Assembly: GCF_963662255.1 (NCBI RefSeq) | Contig: NC_085050.1 | Span: forward strand, 23,422,131 to 23,486,130 | From: Cinclus cinclus | Lineage: Eukaryota > Chordata > Aves > Passeriformes > Cinclidae | Direction of reading: 5' to 3' | DNA length: 64,000 nt | In this document: positions 14,401 through 27,200 of the stretch, one piece after another | Position numbering within the stretch: the stretch's first letter is position 1 | Layout: each line of letters starts with the position of its first letter | Translations under genes and position numbers: made by a program | The notes under the pieces: generated by a model | What the model was told of the DNA's origin: nothing | Database searches by the model: none | The model's input: the letters and a program-made list of their open reading frames with translations, nothing else

Positions 14401-14580
14401 GATTTAGGGGAGTTTATAGCATTACTTCAGTTCCTTGAACAATCCCCACAGGAGCTCAGACACTTACTTCAGAGGCTGTGTGAACGATTCTCACATATAA
14501 TAGGAGGAAGTAGTCAAGACAAAGATGGAGAGATGAACTTTAGCTTAGATCTTGGCTCGTGTTCTAGCACTACTGAATAA
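14401..14580 (+). CDS. Candidate alternative terminal exon (59 codons, then stop)
   Basis: A strong acceptor (ccttatcttttgtttgacag) is followed by 59 open codons and TAA at 14578-14580. The peptide begins DLGEFIALLQFLEQ and continues through a leucine-rich amphipathic stretch (ELRHLLQRLCERF) to a Ser/Asp-rich tail ending CSSTTE. It starts in phase 0, exactly the phase left by the CH exon at 10605-10674. An in-frame TGA lies just before the acceptor, so it can only be used by splicing. There is no good internal donor. It sits inside the large intron, and the downstream AATAAA signals would finish a short mRNA encoding a truncated CH domain with a new C-terminus. I do not recognise the peptide. 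It could instead be a decayed terminal exon or a chance open frame. Confidence 0.42.
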   Translation, partial: DLGEFIALLQFLEQSPQELRHLLQRLCERFSHIIGGSSQDKDGEMNFSLDLGSCSSTTE

Positions 14581-15031
14581 AAACCCATTTGCAGTGGCAT
14601 CCAGTTTTTAGTTTGCTTATGGTCCTAAATGACATATGTATGATATAGCACTGGAAAAAATAGAGCTGCGGAAGTCACCTGGTTGCATGGTTATTGCACC
14701 AAGATGAACAGAGCCGTATTGTGCCGCTTAAGAAAGCTTGTTCCTTTGAAAGTGAGGGTGGGTTTTTTTCCCTCATTATTTTCCCATGTTTCTTTTGGCA
14801 AAGTGTTCTCTGAGAGCTTGCTATTAACTCTTATTAAGAACAGCTATCTGTCTGCTGGTGCTGGTAGTTTATTTTTATGTTGTAGTATTGCACAAATTTT
14901 AAGTTTGGGGTTTTTCTCTCTTATATGTTATTTTAAAGAAATGTCATCATTATGTTCGCTTTCAGGAGTTTGCACTACTAATTAAATTCAGCAAATGACA
15001 TCTTGTTTCTTCATTTGGGTATGAACCTCAA

Positions 15032-15068
15032 AATAAAATTACAAGACCCAAATAAAGTACAGTGTGTT
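15032..15068 (+). promoter_or_regulatory. Candidate poly(A) signals for the 14401 exon
   Basis: Two AATAAA hexamers (15032-15037 and 15051-15056) are followed directly by a GT-rich stretch (gtgtgtttc, from about 15062). That is the standard arrangement of a vertebrate cleavage/polyadenylation site. A further AATAAA overlaps the stop codon at 14576-14581. Their position, about 450-490 nt after the stop of the candidate terminal exon, would give a 3' UTR of ordinary size. AATAAA is common in AT-rich introns, so this supports the exon call without proving it. Confidence 0.4.
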
Positions 15069-17821
15069 TCACACAATTAAAATATTTAGCAAAGGTAGAG
15101 AAATACACAAAACTTTAACAGATGTGCATTATTTTTATCAGTCTTTTCATTCATACCTCCTTATTACTATTTTCTTTTCTTTAAAAATTATCTTCTTGCT
15201 TTTTTCTTTTAAATTTATCACTCTCCCTTTAATTCTAGTACTTTCTGGAAAAAACCTGTTTCTATTGTAATGTTCAGATTCATAATATATGATAATTTCT
15301 GTTTCCTTGTTTTGTACTACTATTCTCTGCTGAACATATTCATTTCCCAGCACAATTGTATTCATAAAAAAGTCTTGCTGTGCATGTTGTGGTACATGTG
15401 AAGTAAACAGAAGCAAAAATTTCCCGACTATCTAAAAACAGTAAGTTCTTGGCACTCACATTCCAAAAGCATTTTTGTGAATGTTGACGGAAATCCAAAG
15501 TGTCAACAGCATAGCAAAATACTGTGCAAACCATTCTGCCATGTTTTCTGTGGATCTTCCTTGCTAAAGAGTAAGTGGTTTCTCTGCATCTCTTGTGCCT
15601 GCTTTTAGTTCTGAAATCTGAATGCAGTTTAGGGTCTGGCCAGTAGTTGAGAGCAGCCCTGTATGCTTTGGCTCATCACGTACTGCAATACATAATGAAT
15701 CTCTTCACTAAAGCAAGAGTATCCCTAAAAAAATAAATGGTTAGTATCATGTCCTTGTATTCTTTGTGTTTGGGTTTTTTACTCCCCTAGCTTCCTAAAC
15801 TGCCTTCAAATTGATTTTTCATTTAGATTTTCTTGCCTTGGGTGTCATCTGAGCTGGACAGAATTACTTTATAAAATTCCTGTTTAATGAATTTAGCTGT
15901 ATATTGTATTCATAAACATTTTTAAGTTATACAAAGAATATAAAAGCAAAGTAACAGGTGTTTCTTAACCACATTGTTTGTAAACAGAGTCTGTGTGGAA
16001 CAATATGCATGAAGCTGTAGTTAATTCATCACAGAAGAGGAAACTAGCCACCAGTTCAATTTTGGCAGGAAGTACAGAGAAAGCAGTATTGGGGTGAAAA
16101 TGAGACACAAACAAATAAAAACTAAAACTTTATATAGAAATTCAGCTAGTTTTCTTTTTCAAACAGGATTGAAGGGTTTTATTGCTTCCAATTAACCATA
16201 CAAACGCTGTCCAGGAAGCATTGCTCTCCTGCCATTTAAACTGGTAATACAAATGCAAAATACAATGCTGGCATCTCATTTAGTATTTTATTGATTGAAA
16301 TGGCTGTGCTTACTCTGTTCTATTAGGTTTGGTTCCAAAACGCCAAAACTTTCCAAAACATTTGATGCTGGAAACTAATAATTGATCTGTCAGCAAATGT
16401 ACTGGAGACATATTCCACTGCTGCACTTGTGTTCAGCATGTGTTGCCTCGCTTCCAAGTTGTACTGTAATCTGATGTATGCATGCAAGAGAGGCTGAAAT
16501 AATAGGAAATTAATAAAAGGCATGTGCTGTAGAAAAACAAACAAAACAAAGGGAGGTAAATGACCCCACTTTATTTATTTGTTTGCGATGGTCCAAGCTG
16601 CATTTAGCTGTAACATACACCCTCAGAGAAGTGAGTTCAGCCAACTCCTTGCAGTCTTAATGTTCACCGCTTCTGTATGGCTCATGAGTTGTCCCTAACA
16701 TCCATGGGCAATCACTTCCTTCCTCAGCTACCAGCTTCAGTGTTGTGTTTATGATGGCTGGAGGTGAAACTTGAAATTAAGAACCTTGTTTGTTTCCAAA
16801 TTGCCTGTTATTGATCCCTGGGGGGTTTTGTGTGTTTCCTGCACCACTGGCCCCAGTCAGAACTCAGCCAGGACTTTGGAAGACCAGCCTCACTTCTGGC
16901 CCTAAAGTCCCATTTTCTGGATGCTTCCTTGGCTGGAGTGCTTGGAGTGCACTCAATAAGCTAAGCTGTTTGTTGGCTGGGACCACTCCTTGTCATGCTA
17001 AGGATACTGGCTCTTTCTGCCAGTGTCCAGGAGTTTGTCCTTTGTTACAAGGTGAAGTCTCTCAGTACCCAGGGTGCCCTGTTGTTGTTTCCTTGTTGGG
17101 ACAGAACAGCCAGCCAATATGGGTAAATATTTGCAGGACAGATGTGAAGAATGGCTGGGATCCATAGCTGCTGTGAACGTATGCAAACTTTGTCATGTTG
17201 TTGAGACCTCTGGTTAGAATTGAAAGGTGCAGCATTTTCACAGTCAGCTTAAGCTGTGCCCTCAGCCTGCTGAGCTCTGCAGCAGAGAATGTCAGGACTT
17301 GGTTTGGCCAAATGCTAATAATACTTGTGAGCTCTTTGTGGCAAGGATCATCTGTTAGTCTGTTTTTGTCTAACACCTCACCCCATGAGTCCTGCTCCAT
17401 GGCCAGGACTCCTAGACAGTATGTTAATACAAATAATAAATAACAGTTACAAAAATATCACAAGCATACCTTGTGTTATTCACAGTCTCATTTTAGACTG
17501 CTCTCCCAACAGCTGTGAGTTTAATCAGTTGGTTTATAATTAGCTTTATTCTCACTGAATACTTTAGAATGTTAATATGCAAATTTGGAGGCAAGGGGAA
17601 CCTTTTCTACGATAAGGAAAGACCAAGAGAGGATGGTCACTGCAGAGGATGTCCTTTTTTGAATGTTTTTTTTTTGCTGTATGGAGACACCCTTTTCTTG
17701 CCCAGCCTTAGTATGCTTTAGAAAAATAGTTTTTTATTAAAAGCAAAGAGTCTACTTGTTTAGGGCTATCAAGTGACTTCTCAAGTATGTTACTTATAAA
17801 ATATTGTAATGATTGTTTTCA

Positions 17822-17935
17822 TTTTTTGTTGGTTTTGTTGTTGTTGTTGTTTGTTGTTTGGGGGTGGGTTTTTTGTTTTTTGGGTTTTTTTGGGTTGGTT
17901 TTTTTTTTGTTTTTTTTTTTTTTTTTTTTTTTTTG
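17822..17935 (+). repeat. 114-nt G/T-only tract
   Basis: The + strand has no A or C from 17822 to 17935. It contains GTT repeats, G runs at 17860-17864, 17866-17868, 17882-17884 and 17892-17894, and a terminal poly-T run. The transcript would be U/G-rich; the opposite strand is A/C only. Open frames here encode only Lys/Asn/Thr/Pro or Phe/Val-type low-complexity peptides and are not genes. Confidence 0.8.
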
Positions 17936-18213
17936 CATAGGAGGTTTAATAAACTGAAGAATTCCAGGTGTAACATTTGAAAATGGCAAAAAGGAAAACA
18001 TTACTACTGCTGAAACGATAATGCTGGGCAGCTTAAATCTAAACTTGCCCTTATCATGGCATTGACCTTTACTATAAATGACAGAGTCTATCCTTGGTTT
18101 GGGGAGGGCAGCTGGCTCCCAGGGAGAGCTCATTTTGCCCCTGTGAAAAATGTTGGTTGCCCACTGGAATAACTGTTAAATTTGCTTTCAAATGCTGGAG
18201 CCCTTCTGCAAGT

Positions 18214-18253
18214 TCATGCAAGTCCTTCTGCAAGTCTGCAAGGACTTGCATGA
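18214..18253. repeat. Perfect inverted repeat (14-bp stem, 12-nt loop)
   Basis: TCATGCAAGTCCTT at 18214-18227 is the exact reverse complement of AAGGACTTGCATGA at 18240-18253, with a 12-nt loop (ctgcaagtctgc) between them. The stem and loop also contain repeated 'ctgcaagt' words that continue upstream to about 18205. It would form a hairpin in intronic RNA or a small cruciform. Too short and uniform for a convincing miRNA precursor. Confidence 0.75.
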
Positions 18254-21200
18254 TGTTGGTTTAATAACACTGAGTTGAGTAAGTATTTCAGAAATGGCAA
18301 GCTTTTCAAGAATAATCTCCAAGTATCTATAAGTAGCAGAAAAAATAATAGTGCAACAAACAAATGCCATTGACCACACAGTTTAAATTTGCACTTAATG
18401 AAGTGAAGGATCGGTGCCTTCCTTGAGCTACTGTCTTTGAAAATAGACCCTCCTGAGCAATGAGTTCCTTCAAAACAAATCCCACAGTTGAAGCTTATGA
18501 CTTCTCTTAATAGTTGGGCAAATACCACGTGCTCTGGAGACATGTACCATCTTCAGGAGTTCTCAGTGAAGGAGTCTGTGAATTCTCTGAGTCTGTGAAT
18601 GTGTTGCCTGTGTCCTGTGGGGAATATGGCACTGTAGCAGTTATATCCAGGCACCTACAATTTTTGTGTGTCTTCTGTTGCAAAATTGATTAGTTTGTAA
18701 TGGGGATATAAAAAGAAGTACTGAGGTGGTGTACTGTAAGTGTTTAGGCCAACACACATAAAATATGCAGAGCTACAACTATCCATGTCTTGAAGCCAAC
18801 TATCAGCTTTTGTCCTTAGCAAGGAGAACTAGACCTGATGTTATGGTTCAGCTAGTGTTAATTTGGTATTCCTACAAATGACAGCACTGGCCTTCGTATT
18901 ATCTGGAGTGGGCAACTGACCTGCCTAAAAAATACCCTTCGTCTTACAACATGAACAGAAATGCAGGCAGGAGGGAAGGAAGAGATTCACCAAGTCGGGA
19001 AAAGATGTGTCATTCCAGCAGTTTAAAATAGTTGTGAAACTGCAGCTACTGAGTTTAAACTTAGATGTGCTCCTTAAGGTATAGGCCAAAAGCAAAGGAC
19101 ACAGGAACCTGGGAAAGTCTCAATATTAAATCCTTTGTTTAAAGGTTGTCTGTGTTTAAAATTAGACTTGGTGGTATTCTCACTCCCTAATTCTGGAAAG
19201 CTTCTCACAGGTTGGAGTCTGTAGGTCTGCGCTATAAATACTATCTCTGATCCCCAAATGTCTCTTTCAGTAACATGTAGCCTCTGCTGCAGGGAACAGC
19301 TAGATCAATGTTGATAACCAGATAGCAGCACCACTGGAAATGTGAAAAGGGAGAGTATCTTCCCCAAAGCTGTTAACCTGAGAAGTCCTTGGGTGGTAAG
19401 CAGGAAAAGTTTTCACAGTGTAGTCAGACCAGCAGATCAGCCACTTCAGGACAGTCCAGGGAAGCTCAAGCTTCCTTGACCTTCTCTTGTAAAAGAGACC
19501 AAGCAACAGCCTGTTGTGACCCTGACCCTTGGACTGAAGATAGTGGCAGAAGAATGCTGTCTCTAATCCCCTCCCTGGCTGCAAATCAACTTGGTGAAAT
19601 CTATTGCAGTTAATGTCTGCTAGCAACTGTTCATACTGTTTCTATGCTGAAAACCTTTCTGGGCACTCTTAAGTGGATTTATTTTAAATGATGTGCATGT
19701 TGCTAGCAGGAGCCTATGTGCTGAATGCAGATGATGGAACGTGTCTTGCTCCAAAGATCACATTACAGTTGTTTCCCTGACTTAAAGCAAACAAGAAAAA
19801 GGCAAACTAATGGAAAACTGGTGCCTTAAAGATCTGTTCAAAGTGATTTCTTTATTTTAAGAGCCCAGTAAAATCCTGTAGTTTGGTGCTGTGGTCAAGA
19901 GTTCATAGAGACTGAAATACCTGACACTGAATTCTCCTTGTCTCTGCATTCCTCCCTGCTCCTGGATTAAAGCCACTTGCTTCCTGCTTGGCATTGTACT
20001 TTCCAATTGTAATGCATTTCCTCTTAAATGTCCAGAGGTCTAATGATACTATTGTAAACCTGTTAAAATTAATGCTGCGGAGGAAACAGCTCAGTTAATT
20101 GCTTATGGAAAATACAGTGATAGACTGAACTATCTGACTGAGGGACATCAAGACCATTAACTATTAACCTTTTGAAAGCTGAAAAACCTTGTGCTATCAT
20201 GTGCAAATCTGCCCCACAGTTTAGTAGGAGACTGCACATTCATTTATAGACAAGCAATATAACTAATGGTCTAGAAAATTAGTATTATAATACAGAGGCA
20301 ATCCTCAGCTCTTTGGACTGCTGTCCTTCTGTTAAAGTTCTCTCTGTTGCCATGTATTTGTTTCTGCCTCATCTTCATGTGGGAAGCACTATTACTTAGA
20401 TGGTGAATGTCTGTCTTTCTTTGGAGCAATAGTGCACGCTGATTTATTACTGCATGATGTGTGAAACGGAGTTTTCAGGCTTTACAATAAGGGGAGAGTA
20501 TTGAACTTGCCAAATGTGTGCATGCATCCAAGTGTGTACTGAGTTCAGCTCAGCTTTTTTCAGTCCATTCTGTTGTGCTATTTCATTACCTCAGCTTTTC
20601 TCCTTTGAATTGTAGTAGTTCTCATGCGCAGTTTAGAACCAAACTTGTGTTAATCCATAAGGCTAATGGTAAACATGATGCTTTCCCCGCCCCTTCCCAT
20701 TTCTCTTCTTTTTTAATCATTATGTTGGTATTACTTGGTCTTTTACTGCTAAAGAGATGTTACTTGACTTAATATGTTGCAAAGTGGAGTTGGTGTGTTG
20801 GGAGGCATGTTGGACTGAGTGCCAGATTGTGACGCTTACCCTTGCACCTGTTGTGGGGCAACAAATTTCAGGCCTTAAACTGATAGCCCAGGCTGCTGAT
20901 GCCCTTGCTGCTTGCCATTTATAACTGTTGGGTTGGATGGGTGCTGTGTAGGTTGGCTGCACAGCCAACAAATCCTATGGGTGTTACCAAGTGTTCCTGG
21001 ATATTTCTCATACCTTTTCTTAATGAAAGCTGCCTCGTTGCTGTTGTTCTTTGTATACCATTTCTAGTTTGGTTGGAAAGAGGCTCCCTGTTTTTTCCAA
21101 AACCAATTCTAACTTTACCACTCCTGCTTAGCAACAGCATTAGGGATCTTAGAGCCAATGCCTGCTGTTGGCTAAATTACCTAAGTTGTCAGTAGGTCAT

Positions 21201-24200
21201 TGAATTGACATCTTTGCATTCAAGCCCTGATATAATGAAGTTGTAGAGGTTCTTGTGAACCTGCTTGCTGAGTGCCTTCAGGGGAAGCTTCAGGCGTGAC
21301 CTGCTGGTAATGGGCATGGGAAGATGCAGCCCAATAAAAAGCTGAAGTGTCAGTGGGACGGAGACTTACTGTGCATGCAAGCACCCAGTCTTTGGCTGAC
21401 TACAGGAGGGATCCAAGGTCATTTTGGCAACTGAAGAGAGCTGAACTGTGAAGCAGGTCTGTTTCCTTGGCTAGCAGTGCATGGACCAGGAATGCTGGTC
21501 AGTAGTTTTTTGGTTATAACCTTCTTATCCTTCCTATCTCCTCCTGTTCTGCACCCCACAGCAGTGAATAGGGCCATGCTAAAAATGATCTCTGCCTCTC
21601 AGGCCTGGTTTTCAGACCAAAGCTGGCAGACCTGCTAGATAAGAAGCATGACGTTTATATATTAATTTCTGGAGTTACAGGGATCAGCCACAAAGCATTA
21701 GCACCATGATACAGTATGTCCTCTGTTATTTAAAAGGGAGGATAGTGGTTAGGTTCAGTTGTTTGAGGTTTCAAGTAATCCCAGGCAATTTTCAGTGTAA
21801 TTAATACATGTCAGGAATTTGACCCTTGTGGGGATAACACGAAGTCCTGGATAACTGAGGTGATACTGTCAACAAGTTGTGAAAATTGTGCCAGAAAACT
21901 GTCTGCACAGGTCAGTAGTACCAGCTAATAAAATATCTCAACTTTTGATCTAGAAAAATATTTCATGAGACTTTCACTTGACATCTGCAGAAGCAGAAAA
22001 AAACCCTTTATTTTTGTACAATTCCTGGATGTTTTCTTTCATTAAGTTTCTCCTGTTACCCCTAAGGAGGTCAGATAGTAGTTGCTTCTTAGACTATAGC
22101 AACTGCATGAAAAGAAAAACTTGAAATGTTCTGAGAGAGCCAAATGTACCAGACACAGACACGCTGTTTCTGCTGTACAGTTTGTTTCTTTTCAAAGAAA
22201 ATACAAGCAGATTTTTAAAAAAATAATATCTACTAGTACAGGCTTGATACTGTATAATGGAAACAATGTATTTTCTGATATTTCAGAAATAAATTATGAA
22301 CAAATGCAGGAATTGTATCAATCATTGGCAAAACCAGTTGCAAACTGGTAAATAAAACAGAATGTCTCCCAAGGAGTGTTGTCAGACCTCTTACAAAAGC
22401 CTCTAAAGAGGTAAAGAGAAGTACATAAGTAAAAGCTGTGGGCCAAAAGAGCACATAAAATTTGTAACTAAATTCAGTGTTTAGTGACAGACTAATGTAA
22501 AAAAGTAATATGGCATAAAGTTTGTCACAGGAGGCTGAGTTTTGTTTTGGTCTGTATGATTTGAAAAGTCAGGCCAGATTGATCTTCTCCCTTAGTGTAC
22601 ATGATTGTATTTTATTTTTGCACTGCTGAATAGTGACTGGGTGGAATCTGATATGTCAGTGGACTAGAATTTTAGACAAGGAAGAAGCAAGATAATTACA
22701 TCCTCTTAGACAACTGCTGCAGCCCCACAAATATTTGAATAAGCAAGGTATTAGCAGAATTATTTTAGAATGGATAATGCTTTCTCTTCAGCAATATTGC
22801 AGCAGTTTTTCCTTGTTCTTTCATTCTGTCTGAAATAACCCATTGAGCAAAATTCAATCCAATATTATGATTAGTTTGGAGGGAGTTTGGGAGCTGTATC
22901 TTCAGACCTGCCTGGCCTCCATTTTTGTGTCTCTCAGATGTCTGAAGATCTTTGACACAGTCAGCACCAACCAAAATCCATTTTCCTGCAAAGTATCAAC
23001 TTGCTGATATGAATCTCCTCTTCCCTGTTATGATATATGGCACCTCAATCTGTTGTCTTCAGGAGTTTGTATTTAAGAAAAAAACACATAGTTGTAGTAA
23101 AAAGGGACAGAGAGGTATTTGTCAGCACAGTGTTATGAGCAAGCTCAGTATCTGTCTGCCATTGGCATTTCAAAGGTATAACTAATGCAGAATTTTGGGG
23201 GTGGATGATGGAATAGTTCTAATGAAATTTAGCAGAGACTACACATAAGCATGAGGACTGTGTTTGAGGAAATCCAAAATCTGCCTAGAGTCAGCACCCC
23301 AGTATTACACTAAGTTGGCTACTTCCCAGGAGTGTTTGAGACCTTAAATGCTCTTTAGTCTTTACTGTCTGGTTGATCAGAGATTAATCACTTGCTTTTT
23401 TAAATACTATTACCCAATCTCTTGAGCCACCCAATCCTGATTAAAATTTACTTTCTAAATTATGATCCAAGAGACCTGAAACTCCTTGAATTCCAGACCT
23501 TTACAATTTTTTTAAGAACTGAGAATTCTTGGTGTTCTCGCACTTGCATCAAAAATTCTTGCAGATAATTTATCTCCCAAAGAGTAGTTCACCTTGCTTA
23601 TTCTTTTTCATTTGGCTGAAATTTGATGATCAATACTAAAATCTATCACTTAAACCTTAATAAAAACTATTATGTAAGTAAATTGCACACCGAGAACTTC
23701 AAAGATTGTGGTCAGTGTTCTCCATCACAGCTTCCAGTATAATTTATCCTCTTTTTAAAGCAGCATAGAAATATTCTTGTCTTCTATAACTTTTCAAGTT
23801 GGAGAAATAAAAATGCCAGACTGAGAATGGGAAGTAAATAAGAGGAAAAACAGTCAACTACTCTATTCAGGATAATGGAAGGTGGAGTTTAGGATACGCC
23901 AGAGAATGCAGAACCCTGGATAACCTCTGTGGTGTGGGTGTGGGCAACTTCACTGAACAGTCTACTTGTGTTTGGCAGCCCTCACCCTTGCTCAGGATAG
24001 CCACATCAGCCCTTACAGGAGAGCAGCTTGATGCCAGTGCCCTTCTCATTTGAGGGCAAATGGCCCAAATGGCCTTAGCAGTGCAGCACAGCATATTTAG
24101 GTAGTTTCAGGCAGCCAAAAAGCCTCAGAAAGTGGGTGCTGCTCAGGTGCTAGCTGTCTCTCCACAGTCCCTGCAGTCACAGGCATGCTGAAGCCCCTGT

Positions 24201-27200
24201 GCAGCTCTGTGCTGGCTGACATGTACACAAAGAGTATGCAAAACATGTGTGAGCAGGGTCTGGTGCCTCCTGGGTGGGTGGGCTCCTGTGCTGCAGTTTG
24301 GGCAGCATTCCTGCATCACCTAAGGTGGTTGCATAGCTCTGTAGCGCCTGTATTTGGATGGGGCTACATTTCTTGACCTTGTAAACCCCAGGTAGCTCTT
24401 AGTAGGGTCTCTGGACTTAAGGGTTGCTTGGCTTCAGCACAATGCTGAGCATCAGCTGGGTCAGTGCATTCAAGCAAGGCAGTCCTGTGTCTGATGAATG
24501 CATTCCCCAGGCACTAGGAAGGGCAGTGTAGAAGTGCTTGCCAAAACCAGTAAGTCCTGCTGGCTTTGAGCTGATTTTGGGTAGCCACGTGTAACATTTG
24601 CATTCTCTAGATATCTGCACCTATGGGAGTGGTTTGGAGATGTGATATGGCTGGGGACTGGGACTCTGCAGTGCTTTAAATCAGCTAATTTGCTGGCAGC
24701 TTCTCATTGGTGCTGGAGATAGTACAGCTCTTTCATGGTCTTTGATGCCTGGCCTAATAATCTTGTTAGACTCTACTGGTTCTGCTGTCCAGAAATAACT
24801 CTCTCTGTTCAACTCTTAGTCCTGACCCTCTGTTGAGGAATGGAAAAAATCCGCTTTTATGTAAAACTTACCATTTTCCTTTATACAGTCTCATCAGCTA
24901 AGTTTTATTGCTTTTTTATGTGGTGTTAAATTGAAACAGTTTTCAGAAGTAGCAGCTGAGGAGTTGGAAGCTTGTTATTTGATGTTACATGAACAGCTCT
25001 GCTGGCCTTATATGTGACTGTTGTGAGCAGGAGCCACTGATTTTACCCAGGTAAGCTGAATTATAAGCATGATTGCCTCTTTTCTTCTAACAAACAAAAG
25101 TTTATCTCAGGTCTGTCAAGGGCAGAGGGTAGGGTATTAACTGAAGTTTTAAGAGTAAATTATCAGTGATAACTGATTTGTTTTCCTTTTCTGTCCTCTT
25201 CACCAACAAACAGTACAAGCTATTTCTGCCATCTTTGTTGTTTAGGTCTTGTTTCTGAAAAAATGGTGTGATCCATGTGATGAATACATCTTCCTACCCT
25301 TGTTGATTGTGTATTCTGAGGGGAGAGAGGGTGTTGGAGTAGTACACCTCTAACTTGTTGAAGAGAACTGAACAGGGATATCAGTCCTGTAAGAGAACAC
25401 ATCCTTTCCCATATGTTCTTCTGTCCAGAGGAACCAAAACAAAGACATTGTGAAAGAGCTGGGAAAACGCTTTGCAGTCGGAACACACCATATTAAAGAA
25501 GTCTTCTGTTCTTTCTCTCTTGCTTTAATCATTGGTTTTGTTCCATTAATTTGGGGAAATTCTGATTCTTAAATACATTATATTATTGTACTACATTTTA
25601 TTCATCCTGAAAGCTTAGTCTTCACAACTGCAAGTTACACTGGCATCCAGATGTAACCCATGAATCCTGATTTCCAAATGGCTCTTCAAAGGCATGCTTG
25701 TGTGACCACTATAGAATTAGTGAACAGTAGCAATTTAAGCAATTCAGTAGGCTATTCTGTGTAGTCAATGTAGGTTTACAGCTACAATAGCTTCAGGAAT
25801 AGGCATGCTATGTTTTGAATATGGAGACTGCTTACTGATGGTTGAACAAGACTGGAAAAGAAATCACTGCCAGACTACTGGGTAGCTCATCTTGCTGTGA
25901 ATATTTACCATAAAAAAAACCTACAAAAGCTGGAGATATTCAAGATCACTGATAATTATGGCCATGCATCTAGACACCAAATGTATGTTTTCGTATCTGG
26001 GAAAGCAACAAGATACATGGATATAGTATTGGAGTATTCAATAATTCAAACTGTTATACTGTACATGGTCAAAGTCACAAATGGGCACTGATCTACTGAG
26101 CATATTTTTGCACAGATATTTTGATTGTCTATAAAATCCACTTGCAGAAAATTGAAAATTATTAATTTTCTTCCCCTTCCCTTTTCTCACCCAAGTGATT
26201 CTAGACATCTAAATATGAAAGCTTTCTATTTATTTTCTTAGTGGAAGTGAAAAGAACAAGGTAGGTTTTTCATGGGGAATGTGCTGGAACTTCATTCAGT
26301 AGAAATAGCCAATTAAAAAAAAAAAGTGGTTTTTAGACTTGAACAGCTTCTTCTTGAAGTGTTTTAAGGAGACCCAAACCTGTACATGTAAGAAGTCCAG
26401 TTGGTTTTATGTAATGTTGGCATGAAAATGCAAAACTGTGAGTGGGGGGATAGTGTATGCCAGGTATCATGTAACAGCAGCAAAAAGATTTCTGATGTTT
26501 ATCATGGATAAATATCATGGAACGCCATGGATTATTAAAACATATTCCTTGGCAGTAAGGAGTAGATGTTTAGTTTTAAAGGAGAAGTGGAATTTGTTGC
26601 TTTTTTTGCAGAGGTCATGAACTGAACAGGAATGAGTCCTCCTTGGTGGTTTCACTATTTTGCTGTTTGCCTTGGGGAATAGAGATTTGGTCTGATTTTA
26701 ACAGCTACTGCCAGGCCCCTGGCCACAACAAGCAGCTTTCTTGCATCTTTTGAGGCCCACCTACAGCAGTTGTACTTGGACAGAGGGATAAAGAGGCCCT
26801 CCAACAGCTCAGGATGCAAAGTGTCCTGATCCCTGAGGTGGATTCCTGTCTACTAAGAGAAGTCCAAGTATTGACAAGTTACAATTTTCTGCCTTAAATG
26901 GAAGATAGCTTTACTTAATATACTAAGCAAAAGGGGATATACCATGTAAAAGAAAAGGGGCAAGAAAGTAAAGTCATACTAGAAGGGAATAGTTACTGCA
27001 GTTAGAAAACGTGTTATGAGGCTGCCAGGTGGTGGTCATGCATTCAGTTTTAGAGGTTTGATGTAATATTGATTCTAATTATAGGTACCAATTTATTTTG
27101 TACCTTTACAGTTTCAGACCTTAAAAATAAACTTTAGAAAATTTCAGCTGTTCTTTGGTCTTGAATACTCAGCTGGTCCAATACAGCTGGATGTCACAAA

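Noticed and set aside
16790..17167. 125-codon open frame in the large intron
   Set aside because: It begins at TTG. The peptide is Cys/Pro/Leu-rich without domain, and the opposite strand is open too. Not supported as a gene.
17900..17990. Antisense processed pseudogene ending in the poly-T run
   Set aside because: No complementary poly(A) signal in the right place, no target-site duplication and no recognisable coding sequence next to it.
17794..18133. Lysine/asparagine-rich open frames on the minus strand
   Set aside because: They are translations of the G/T-only tract and poly-T run.
18214..18253. Possible miRNA precursor
   Set aside because: The perfect stem is only 14 bp, and there are no extended paired flanks as in a pri-miRNA.
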